Below are positions 44,538 through 54,433 of a stretch of 64,000 bases of DNA, one piece after another; positions within the stretch are counted from its first letter, which is position 1; every line of letters begins with the position of its first letter. Below the pieces are notes generated by a model. The model saw nothing but the letters and a program-made list of their open reading frames with translations. It searched no databases and was not told where the DNA came from. This DNA is from Clarkia xantiana subsp. parviflora (lineage: Eukaryota > Streptophyta > Magnoliopsida > Myrtales > Onagraceae), in assembly GCA_036873135.1 (NCBI GenBank), contig JAPTYO010000027.1, positions 4,108,322-4,172,321 of the forward strand, given 5' to 3'. Position numbers and translations under genes: made by a program.

Positions 44538-44757
44538 TGATATGATTCTCGCCGACGTGAGACGAAAACCCTAGCAAGCTGATGTCAATGAACCGTTTCT
44601 ACTTCAGGTATGGGTGGAGGACCTTGAATCGTTGCTTGGGGAAGCAAGAACCTTGGTACATTGATGACGCCACAATCAAGGATGGAAGACTTGATTGATA
44701 AGTCAGAGTCGAACGGCACAGAACAATCTGATAAGTTTGGTAGTTCTCAAAGAACCA
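44538..44757 (-). repeat. Gypsy LTR fragment (third copy)
   Basis: Starts TGATATGATTCTCGCC and follows the LTRs at 21142 and 23194 closely (TATGGGTGGA, CGTTGCTTGGGGAAGCAAGA, TTGATTGATAAGTC) for 220 bp, then joins directly to a gypsy RT frame in the opposite sense. Confidence 0.8.
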
Positions 44758-45160
44758 AAAGGAATACAAGTTGTCGAGGAAAAGATTCGTGCTATACAAG
44801 AATGGCGAAGCCCAACCAATGTAAGTCAAGTGCGAAGTTTCCACGGACTTGCGAGTTTCTATCGGAGGTTTGTGAAGGATTTCAACAATATTGCTGCACC
44901 ATTGACGGATGTCATCAAGAAAAATGTCGGATTTAAGTGGGAAGAGCAATAAGAAAGAGAATTTCAATTACTTAAGGGGAAGCTAACTCATGCGCCTTTA
45001 CTTGCTTTACCTAATTTTGCAAAATCGTTTGAGATTGAATGTGATGCTTTAGGTACAGACGCGGTACTTATGCAAGAGGGGAGGCCGATTACATATTTCA
45101 GTGAGAAGTTGAGTGGGGCTGCCTTAAATTACCCTACTTATGATAAGGAGTTGTATGCAT
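44758..45160 (+). pseudogene. Gypsy RT-RNase H fragment
   Basis: Plus-strand frame: GIQVVEEKIRAIQEWRSPTN, FHGLASFYRRFVKDFNNIAA, then after one in-frame TAA near 44950 [17 protein letters not shown] and [19 protein letters not shown]. This is the RT connection and RNase H start of a chromovirus-type gypsy element. It is cut at LYAL by a copia LTR. Confidence 0.88.
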
Positions 45161-45737
45161 TGTTGGCATTTAGAGTAAATGGGCCGCCGTAGTAGGAGCC
45201 CATTAATATAAGCCCAACATGCTAAGTCTAATTTGGGGTATGACACATAGGGAATTTTGGGGCAGGTTGATATCCTCATGGGCCATGCTGGCCCAATTGG
45301 ACACATGGTGCGGGAAAAATGGTGAGAAAACCCACCAAGGGTTTTTCCCACCTCCTCTTATAATAAGAGGTGGTATGAATTTCTTGGGGTTTATCATTCT
45401 CTCCCTTTTAGTAGTCACAAAGAAATCCCATCTCCTTAAATGAAGGAGGTTCGACCGAACCCACATAGACAAAGAGTAGGTGCCGAATTACTTCAAGTAA
45501 TTCACCCCGGAGATACATTCAGCAAGCGGATTGAAAAAGGCTTTTCTGTGGAGACCATTGCCCTCGGATTGCCTCCTAAACAAGATTAACCGAAGGACAC
45601 CGTCCGACATTCCGTGAACTCCTGTTGACATATTGGGCTACGGATTGCGATATAGGAGTTTGCAACCTTTCCGCTGCGGATTAGTTACATGGCATGTTTC
45701 TTGTTTTGATCCGTATTAATTCTTCATAAAACCAACA
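45161..45737 (+). repeat. Copia LTR with PBS
   Basis: TGTTGGCATT...ACCAACA, 577 bp, ending one base before TGGAATCAGAGC (45739-45750), a mutated initiator-Met PBS. The internal part stops after about 200 bp where another LTR starts, so only the 5' end of the element remains. No TSD was established because the other end is absent. Confidence 0.7.
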
Positions 45738-45951
45738 GTGGAATCAGAGCATGTGTAGAGCGTTCATGATCTTAATAAAAAATGTGATTTTTTTTTTATC
45801 GAAATTGAAATTTGGATTTTTAATCGAGGTAAAATTTGATCTAGAAAAATTGGCAAAATCTCATAGGAAGTAGTACCCTATGAGTAAATTGTGATTCTGA
45901 TACCGAACTAAAAAGGGATAAAGATTTTATTATGATCATATACGTCAATAA

Positions 45952-46750
45952 TGTTGGATATACACCGAAGCTATCATAAATTGGACCCGATAATTGGGCC
46001 ACAATCGATTGCAATTCGAAACTTGGAAAACGGACACACGAGGTCCAATACATAGGCCCTAAAAACACCCCGAGTGGCGAAAACCACTCATGAAGGCCCC
46101 GAATGGAAAAACCACTCGGGGATAACCCAAGCAAGATATCCTTGCTCGGGTTACCTAGCAAGGCACTATGGGTACCAACCTGGGTACCCCCCCTCCGTCC
46201 AGACGAGCCCCACTCATCCGGACCCCTCTACCCAGACGATATTTCGCCCGGGGCGCGCCTTCGGAGACCACTCTCACAACACTTAACCGCTTTAAACTCA
46301 CCTACGGTCGAACCGAGGTCAATTGCACCATATTTACGGTTAAGGCAAACTTATATTACGAAACTGCCAGAACCGGACCAGGAAAGTGTTGGAACCTGGA
46401 CTGTTCAATAGGAACTCTATAAATAAGAGCTCTCCTCCCACCATTCAAGGTTAATCTTGCTATCTCTCTCTAGCACCTACTTTCTTCCTCTAAAAACCTA
46501 TTCTCGTTTAAGCATCAGAGAGGGTTCATCGAGTACCACCCCCCCTTGTGGTCTCGGTATTGCCCCTTTTGCATGTATCTCGAGGAGAAGGAAGGGCGGA
46601 GGTCCGAAGCAAGAAGGCACTCAGGACACCGTGTGAAAACATTGGCCCCGTTTGCGGATTCGAGTAAAAAGCACGTAGCCTACTACCTGTGCTCGATGGA
46701 AAGAAATAAAGAAGGATCTGAGAACTAGGGGGCGGTATTGTAAGGTACCT
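45952..46750 (+). repeat. LARD-related LTR fragment
   Basis: Starts TGTTGGATATACACCG, and near 46513-46565 carries GCATCAGAGAGGGTTCATCG then ACCACCCCCCC and GGTATTGCCCCTTTTGCA. This is the same order as in the LARD LTR (29733-29797). The rest differs, so it belongs to a relative. The 3' end is unclear; no PBS was confirmed. Confidence 0.6.
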
Positions 46751-47220
46751 ATCGTGGGTCTCCAGGAGTATAGCATCTGAGGGCAACAACCAAAGGATGC
46801 TAAGAAACCGTCATCCAATGGAGAACAACACTCCTTGGATTACACTCCATCAAGCTCCAAGACACCACGGTCGGTGCCATTTATAGTTCGAAACCCGACC
46901 GGTCATATATTTTGGTCCAGCTCTTCGATATAATCGTCGTCCGCGGCGTTTCTTGCCAATTTGAATAAATTTCCATAAAAAGTGTGTTCTATTCCTTAAA
47001 AACGTCCATAAAAATGTGAGAAACGTTATAGACACGCATAAAAACAAAACTTGATTTAAAAGTCCACAGTTGGACCATAAATAGCACTTACCGTGGTTTT
47101 ACGCACAGTTGGTGAGTATGTTTCGTCAAAGTCCACTCCGTGAAGTTGGGTACAGCCTTTTGCAATAAGTCGAGCTTTGTATCGTTCGACCTTTTCCATC
47201 TGTGGTGAGCCTTCTTTCAG
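46751..47220 (-). pseudogene. Copia RT fragment with KARL(I/V)AKG motif
   Basis: Minus-strand 47206-47100 reads MEKVERYKARLIAKGCTQLH then GVDFDETYSPTV, an unmistakable copia RT N-terminal motif. 46751-47080 has no clear feature. Confidence 0.8.
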
Positions 47221-49170
47221 GACTCACCGTATCCTTATGCCCCTGTAGTTAGCAGGTAAATCAACTACAAACTTTAATGGCTTTCATTTAGGCGATCTCT
47301 CTCATTTATTATTTTCTTCCATTTCTCCACTTGAGGTCTTTCCAATGCAGTGCAATAGGTGTTAGAGTGAGAACATCACTCTTCTAGATGGGGTACTTCT
47401 TTCGAGAAGTTCGACGCCTTTGACTTTTATACAGACTTGATTATCCCGTCTTTGAGTCTTAACAACTCTCCCACTCGGAATAAAACCTCTTATCGGAGAA
47501 TTTCTTCCAATTGGGATTAATTCTCCCACTCGAGATGATGCTCCTCATCGGAGTATCACTTCTATTGGGTACAAGAGGAGTGCTTTAACCATAACCGACA
47601 ACTTTCCTTATACGACTTCTTGGTCTCAGAATTTTACTTCCAAGATGAATTCCTTGATCAATAGGACCTGGAACCAATTTTTGTCGGATCACTCCCACTG
47701 GGAACAATGGGTAGTATAGGTAGTTGTGGTATCCCCGGTTTAGCATTACTATAATCAAGTTCAACTTGATTCGTCGGAACAGCAACTGTGATTAGTTGTG
47801 GTAGGTGTTTAGACCTCCCACTGGATTTATTATGAAAATGTTCCCATTATCATTTATCATGTCATTCACTCGAGTTGCTGGTTCAAATCTCTCTCACTTG
47901 AATTAAGTGGGACCTGATGTCAGTAATATCCTGCTCCTGATTTGATCAATACTCATTATTCTGAACTGTCAATGCATCGGAAAATTCGTCCTCAAGTATG
48001 TAATGTCACATGTTCGACAACGATACCATGTCTTTAAGCTGTAAACATGTATTTTCGAAGAGTAGTAACATACTGTTGTCCTAAATACGTGTTTAATGCG
48101 CAAATTAATGCCGCGTGATGATATGAGTAGCTCATTATCATTCTTCAGCTTTTATGGCGGCGTGTCTTACCGATTACAATGGAACATAGTTTTACATTAA
48201 TGTGAATCATTTTCTCATCATCTCATAGGGAACGTGTGACGAAATGACTACAACATTATGTTTACAAACTATGCTAATAGAAGTATGTCATTTGATTTGA
48301 ATGCTTAGCCTGACTTATCGTTCAAGGCGTATGAACGGAAAATCGTTAACCGACTTCATCCTTCTTCGTTTGTTAACTTATTTCAGATATTTTATCCCAT
48401 CTCCGATCTGAGCATTTTAGGTTTTCACCTTATGCGTCAGTTGATACTTTTACAAGGTCGTAGTAGCTTTCGAAGCCTACTTCCTACCGATGTAAATGTT
48501 ATCAATAATTCATTTCTGAAGGAATGCAAAGGAAAATTCAGCACAATATCATTTTAAACATTTCATTATTAAACTCATACTTTGAAACGATGTGTTCCTC
48601 TTTCGAGGTCCACTTGCGCGAGGCGCAACTTACCCCAGTGTAACTTTAGGTCAAATCGTTTCATTTCTGAATTTAACATAACTTAATCCTATCGGTTTTG
48701 CATATGATTATCATTACAGTTTATTTCATCCAATGGAGTAATAATAATAAAGAAAGAGTTTTTTTTAATCGGTTAATTCTTAGAGCTACGCAATCAATGG
48801 ATTTAATGGCATGACCTAGTCCATAGACTTAGATGTAGGAGGAAATGTATGGATTTGCTTGATTTCGTCATTTATGATGTTAATTTCATTTTGGTTATTT
48901 ACTTATTTAGGATCGATCCCGTTTTTAACCGAGTCGATTAATCTTGATAAGCATAACTCTTTTCGAATCGAAAGGTAACTGCTTTATTCAATGAAATGGA
49001 AGCAATGTATTCCAAATTCATAAATTAAACGAGTAGAAAAACAAACACTGAACAATACTGGGGTATTGGTTCTCAAATTCGAAGCAGTCATGAAAGAAGT
49101 TTGATGGACTAGTTGTCTTAACCGAAATGTACCAAAAAGGTACTGATATCATGGTGAGTAAAGCACCGGA
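47221..49170 (-). pseudogene. Decayed copia interior
   Basis: Short broken frames lie between the RT motif to the left and gag-like frames to the right, as expected for integrase and protease of a minus-strand copia element. No catalytic motif was recognised. Runs of TCTCCCACTCG(A/G) (about 47467, 47523) are the reverse of the AGTGGGAG words typical of copia interiors. Confidence 0.45.
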
Positions 49171-49814
49171 TCATCGTTTAGACTTCTTTTTGCTGGGGGT
49201 TGCCAAGCATTTCAACATACCGATGAATCTTTCATCGAATGCCTCGGGCTCCTTTGGAAAATTTCCTTCTTTCTCATCTATTTCGAATAGGTCTATCGTC
49301 GTCTTGATCGATTTGATCAAACGTGTTAAGCCTTTCTCGTTAACAAACCATGAAAGAGAAAACAATCTCATTACCTTCTGAGCCCGAGTCCATACGTCGA
49401 ACTCATCAGCGGGATCATGATAGGCTATTATGCCGTCATCACTGCATAGAATACTAAAGTATTCCGCCATTAAGGCTCTTGCTTCAGCGGCCTTACCCTT
49501 ACTGAAGCGAAGGTATATGGCACAACAAGATGCAATGCGCTGAGTTGTGTAAACTCTTCTTCTACTTCAGTTGACAGCTGCGAGAGGATCAACTCTCGTA
49601 CATTTCGATCCTTCCTCAACCTTTTCTTGTTGTAGCTTTCATGTGGGTTTTCGTATTCGTCCAAGCTCAGCCTATTCGCCGTCGGATTGACCTGATCATC
49701 AAGATTCGCAGCGATCAGAAGATCCATAACATTATCTCTCCATGCATTGTAATCCACGTCGTCCAGATTGCGTGGTTCGTAGAACGGTACCAGGTCAGCC
49801 ATGAAAACTAACAT
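49171..49814 (-). pseudogene. Gag-like pair of frames
   Basis: 49470-49814 (114 codons) reads DYNAWRDNVMDLLIAANLDD and ends in basic sequence; the Trp-helix pattern resembles copia gag N-termini. 49171-49470 (99 codons) continues in another frame (MAEYFSILCSDDGIIAYHDP, lysine-rich end). One frameshift around 49470-49500 would join them. The identity is inferred mainly from position relative to RT on the same strand. Confidence 0.45.
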
Positions 49815-50558
49815 ATTGATGGTTATGCAAAATCAGGTAGACAATAACATTTTGAGAAAGAATTGCATACATCAGATATCTATTAAGATTGAATCCGACA
49901 AATAGATTCCTCGGTCATCTAAACCAATCGACCACCATTAAACCAATGGAAGATGGTTGTGAAAGAGTTCACATTACCGCCGTTTTCAATCCAATAGATC
50001 AATCTTTTAAAACGATTTCAATTGCAAATTACCGGAACGGGGATTTTAAAACAAGCATACCCGATCTTGGCTTTCCGAAGGCCCTTTTTATGTTCGAAAA
50101 ATATTCCGATGAATTCACTCATGCATATATAATTCTAACCATGTAAATTATCATACGCAAGTAACATTCATCAAACAAATCACATTCATGCTTACGCGTC
50201 ATGCGTCTAATGTTCCGAGGAACTCATGCTTGCATATATAGTTCTACTTCCATGTAAATTATCAAATGCAACTACATCCTCAACATTCTAGCATACTTGT
50301 CAAACATGAAAATTCCACAACAATCATACATATTTGGCGACTGATTTTCGGTTTTAAAATAATTTTAAACATTAGGGGCTGATTTGCAATTCATGCTCAT
50401 ATTCAATTACGCAACACTCTATACATGAATCCTAGGCATTTCCAACCATCACAGCATGTCTATCCTAGGGCGCATTCCATATATTTAACCAGGGCTCTGC
50501 CCACAACATGCAATATCCAGCTAGCTTGACTAAGTAAAGACAACATTTCTATTCACAC

Positions 50559-50561
<3 letters not shown>
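49815..50561. other. Unassigned sequence
   Basis: An 85-codon plus frame at 49889-50146 has no recognised motif. Two similar phrases (CATGCATATATAATTCTA at about 50119 and TTGCATATATAGTTCTACTT at about 50231) show a small local duplication. Nothing else seen. Confidence 0.4.

Positions 50562-50620
<59 letters not shown>
50562..50620. repeat. AT dinucleotide microsatellite
   Basis: About 29 uninterrupted AT repeats. Confidence 0.97.
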
Positions 50621-50622
<2 letters not shown>

Positions 50623-50779
50623 AATAATAAACAATTATAATTCAGCCCTCGAATTAATCCAGTCCCAAAAACATGTATCTCTGAGATCCATCCCTATAAT
50701 CGAAACAAGGCATAAATGTTAGCAACCCTATGAGCACTGTGTAGTCCATTTAGAGGTTCAGAAATTTGGATTTTAAAAC

Positions 50780-51120
50780 TTGACCACCCTATTTTATTTA
50801 ATTTACTTGAATTCGGTTTTGAAAATCATTTCGGTTCAGTCAATTTTGGTCCAGTTCGGTCCGGTCTAATAAATCCGGTTTGGTTCGGTCTGGTTTAAAA
50901 TCCGGTTCAGTTCAGTCCGGTTTTAATTTTAAAATCTGGTTCGGTCTGAACTGTTCCAATAAAATATGGTTTGGTTCGGTTCAACACACATAACCGGTTC
51001 GGTTAGATCCACTAAATTACCTCAGTTCGACCCGACCCGACTAGGTCGAACCAATTGAGAAAACTTGGTTCGATTTAAATCCGTCCCGGTTTGACATATT
51101 GGACCGGCCCAATAATTAAA
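50780..51120. repeat. Degenerate CCGGTTCGGT-type repeat
   Basis: Many irregular copies of (C)GGTTCGGT(T/C) and its variants, separated by AT-rich spacers. No frame. 51121-51388 is plain AT-rich sequence. Confidence 0.7.
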
Positions 51121-51388
51121 ATTTCAAAGATTGGGCCGAAATGTTTACTTGTTGCCCAAGTTGGGATTTAAAGTCCAAAAATGTTTAACTTACCCATCAA
51201 GTAACATTAATTATATAAAATAATTTCCAATATTAAATATGTTTATATAAATTTCAGACCATATTAAAACATATATATATTTATTGCCAATATTCTATCT
51301 ATAAGATTAAATCAATCAACAATATATATGTATATTTATTATATTTATTTATTGTCAATATCTTAAATAGGGTAACAAATATACTGAC

Positions 51389-52157
51389 TGTTGGGATCAA
51401 AATGACGTGGCCACAAACTTCACGGAATGGACTTCTAGGCTTCGCCTTGGACGTAGCTCTCTCGAGGACTTGATTTCCTCCGGGAGACTTTTAAGGTTGA
51501 GCACCTAAAAAGGGGTGGGGATGGCCCCTAATTCCACTCCGAAGCTTAAGTTAGTAATGTATTTGAGAGTGTAATATATAAGTATTCAGAGCAGATTGTT
51601 CTTAATTGAATAAGATAGGTCCCTATTTATATGGGAGTTTACCGACTTTGTAGAGGCGGCTACTGGCTTCTGATTGGTTGACTAGGGGCGGCAATCAGCC
51701 CTTTGTGATTGGCTGATAGAAGCGGTTGTCAGTCAGCTGGTGACAAGCAGGTCGCCACCTCATGTTTACTTCGGAGGAAGGTTTTCCTTTTAAGCAGGTG
51801 ACAAGCAGGTCGCCACCTGTCTTTACTTTGACGGAAGGTTTTCCCTTGGAGACGGTGGGAAGCAGGTCGCCACCTGTCTTTACTTCGAGGGAAGGTTTTC
51901 CCTTGGAGACGGTGGGAAACAGGTCGCCACCTGTCCTCTGGAAGATTCTCTAAGTCTCCATAGTCGACCAGTCATTCTTTTGAAGTCGACTTCTTCATGA
52001 TCGGTAGTCGACCTTTTATCTCCAAATGGTTGGAATAAACAAGAAAGGTCGTCGACTTCTTCTCCTCGCACTGAAAGCGTACTCGACCTGTCACCTGTAG
52101 GAAATCACCATAGACCAAGAACGTACATACATAGTCGGGTTTATTTATAACCCAACA
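51389..52157 (-). repeat. 3' LTR of second Tat-type element
   Basis: TGTTGGG...CCCAACA, 769 bp, with 7-bp inverted ends. The minus-strand TATA box (TATAAATAGG) lies near 51634. The plus strand 51730-51945 holds three to four 57-bp tandem units (GCAGGTCGCCACCTG plus GGAAGGTTTTCC). It ends beside PPT CTCGGGGGCAAG (minus). Confidence 0.85.
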
Positions 52158-52171
52158 CTTGCCCCCGAGAC
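52158..52171 (-). other. Polypurine tract of second Tat-type element
   Basis: Minus strand TCTCGGGGGCAAG against the LTR start. Same type as 6887-6900 and 37871-37884. Confidence 0.8.
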
Positions 52172-52289
52172 TCGAGTCATCAGCTTCATTTACTTAAGGT
52201 GAAGACTTGAGTCGAGTAAAGCCCCATTTTGTGGCGAGATAATTTAATTCTCAAGGACTTGTAGATTTTTCCGACTTTCCAGAAGTTGA

Positions 52290-52561
52290 AGAGGCCATCC
52301 CTCGGGATTAGGATTTCTAACCGTTGGGAGAAGAGATGGTTATCGCAGCCTCTGACTTACTCCACACCACCCTAAAGGAGATGGTGGTCAACTTTGAGGG
52401 CTTACCAGGCGGATTTTCCTTTCTCTCAAGTTCCGATCCTCGAACAATTTTTACGACTTCCCACCGAGGAGGATGATCAACCATCAAAAGAACACGACCG
52501 TTCGTCTGATGAAGACGACTGTGTTATTGTCTCTCTTTCTAAGGGGAAGAAACCCTTGTAA
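52290..52561 (+). pseudogene. Tail of the antisense extra gene
   Basis: The plus frame ends EEDDQPSKEHDRSSDEDDCV then a short Ser/Lys tail and TAA (52559-52561), an acidic C-terminus like that of the complete copy at 10000-10210. The promoter, Transposase_28-like domain and coiled coil are missing, apparently deleted between the PPT and here. Not functional. Confidence 0.55.
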
Positions 52562-52790
52562 AATGGACTATCAAGAGACTCCCATATCTCCTATGTATGA
52601 CTTTTCATAATAAATAAATTTATCCGGGAAACACCTAGCTTTTGACATTCTTAACTATGATCGCATATATATAATTTCCAGGAGGTAGCAGACATACTTA
52701 ATTTTTACTACCCTTTAGGATTAAAAAATCTATCGTATAAGTAGGAGGTAGTCTTTGATACCTTTAGATCGACAACTTGAGGACTGATTT
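52562..52790. other. Spacer between extra-gene tail and repeats
   Basis: AT-rich, with no feature recognised. It corresponds to the short stretch after the extra-gene stop at 10211-10250. Confidence 0.5.
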
Positions 52791-52799
52791 GTTGATCCT

Positions 52800-53045
52800 C
52801 TTTTGAGTCTTTTTGATCGGGTCCTTATTGTGCCTCAGCTCTTGTCGCTATTTTGAGCGTTAGGACATCCGAGTTGTAGACTTCGATCGAATCGTCGCCG
52901 TACCTAGGCTTTGGTCGCCATTTTGGGCACATAATGGTCGTCGACCGATTTGTAGACCTTCCATCAAATTGTCGCCGTACCTAGGCTTTAGTCGCCATTT
53001 TGGGCACATAATGGTCGACCACTGATTTGTAGACTCCGATCGATT
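52800..53045 (+). repeat. Precursor-like ~100-bp repeats beside the satellite
   Basis: Two to three diverged units with GTCGCCGTACCTAGGCTTT, GGTCGCCATTTTGGGCACAT and GATTTGTAGAC. They share GATTTGTAGA and TCGTCGCCG words with the satellite monomer, and the last unit passes straight into it at 53040 (GAATGTATGAAGTCGAGG). Confidence 0.75.
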
Positions 53046-54433
53046 CGTCGCCGAATGTATGAAGTCGAGGAGTCAGTGAAGACTGATCCTTTGTAGATGG
53101 CGACTTTCGGAAGTCGAGGAGTCAGTGAAGACTGATCCTTTGTAGATCTTCGGCGACTGTATGAAGTCGAGGAGTCAGTGAAGACTGATCCTTTGTAGAT
53201 CTTCGGCGACTGTATGAAGTCGAGGAATCAGTGAAGACTGATCCTTGATAGATCTTCGCCGACTGTATGAAGTCGAGGAGTCAGTGAAGACTGATCCTTT
53301 GTAGATCTTCGCCGACTGTATGAAGTCGAGGAGTCAGTGAAAACTGATCCTTTGTAGATGGCGAATTTTGGAAGTCGAGGAGTCAGTGAAGACTGATCCT
53401 TTGTAGATCTTCGGCGACTGTATGAAGTCGAGGAGTCAGTGAAGACTGATCCTCTGTAGATCTTCGCCGACTGTATGAAGTCGAGGAGTCAGTGAAGACT
53501 GATCCTTTGTAGATGGCGACTTTCGGAAGTCGAGGAGTCAGTGAAGACTGATCCTTTGTAGATCTTCGGCGACTGTATGAAGTCGAGGAGTCAGTGAAGA
53601 CTGATCCTTTGTAGATCTTCGCCGACTGTATGAAGTCGAGGAGTCAGTGAAAACTGATCATTTGTAGATCTTCGCCGACTGTATGAAGTCGAGGAGTCAG
53701 TGAAGACCGATCCTTTGTAGATCTTCGACGAATTTATGAAGTCGATGAGTCATTGAAGACTGATCCTTTGTAGATCTTCGCCGACTGTATGAAGTCGTGG
53801 AGTCAGTGAAGACTGATCCTTTGTAGATCTTCGCCGACTGTATGAAGTCGAGGAGTCAGTGAAGACTGGTCCTTTGTAGATCTTCGCCGACTGTATGAAG
53901 TCGAGCAGTCAGTGAAGACTGATCCTTTGTAGATGACGACTTTCGGAAGTCGAGGATTCAGTGAAGACTGATCCTTTGTAGATCTTCGGCGACTGTATGA
54001 AGTCGAGGAGTCAGTGAAGACTGATCCTTTGTAGATCTTCGCCGACTGTATGAAGTCGAGGAGTCGGTGAAGACTGATCCTTTGTAGATCTTCGCCGACT
54101 GTATGAAGTCAAGGAGTCAGTGAAGACAGATCCTTTGTAGATCTAAAACTGATCCTTTGTAGATGGCGACTTTCGGAAGTCGAGGAGTCAGTGAAGACTG
54201 ATCCTATGTAGATCTTCGGCGACTGTATGAAGTCGAGGAGTCAGTGAAGACTGATCGTTTGTAGATCTTCGGCGACTGTATGAAGTCGAGGAGTCAGTGA
54301 AGACTGATCCTCTGTAGATCTTCGCCGACTGTATGAAGTCGAGGAGTCAGTGAAGACTGATCCTTTGTAGATGGCGACTTTCGGAAGTCGAGGAGTCAGT
54401 GAAGACTGATCCTTTGTAGATCTTCGGCGACTG

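Noticed and set aside
46855..46895. Reverse match to a Tat-type PBS (TGGCACCGACCGTGG)
   Set aside because: Several mismatches and no LTR end next to it; probably chance.
51762..51953. 63-codon frame with 19-residue repeats in the second Tat LTR
   Set aside because: It comes from the 57-bp tandem repeat in the LTR, with no start context or homology.
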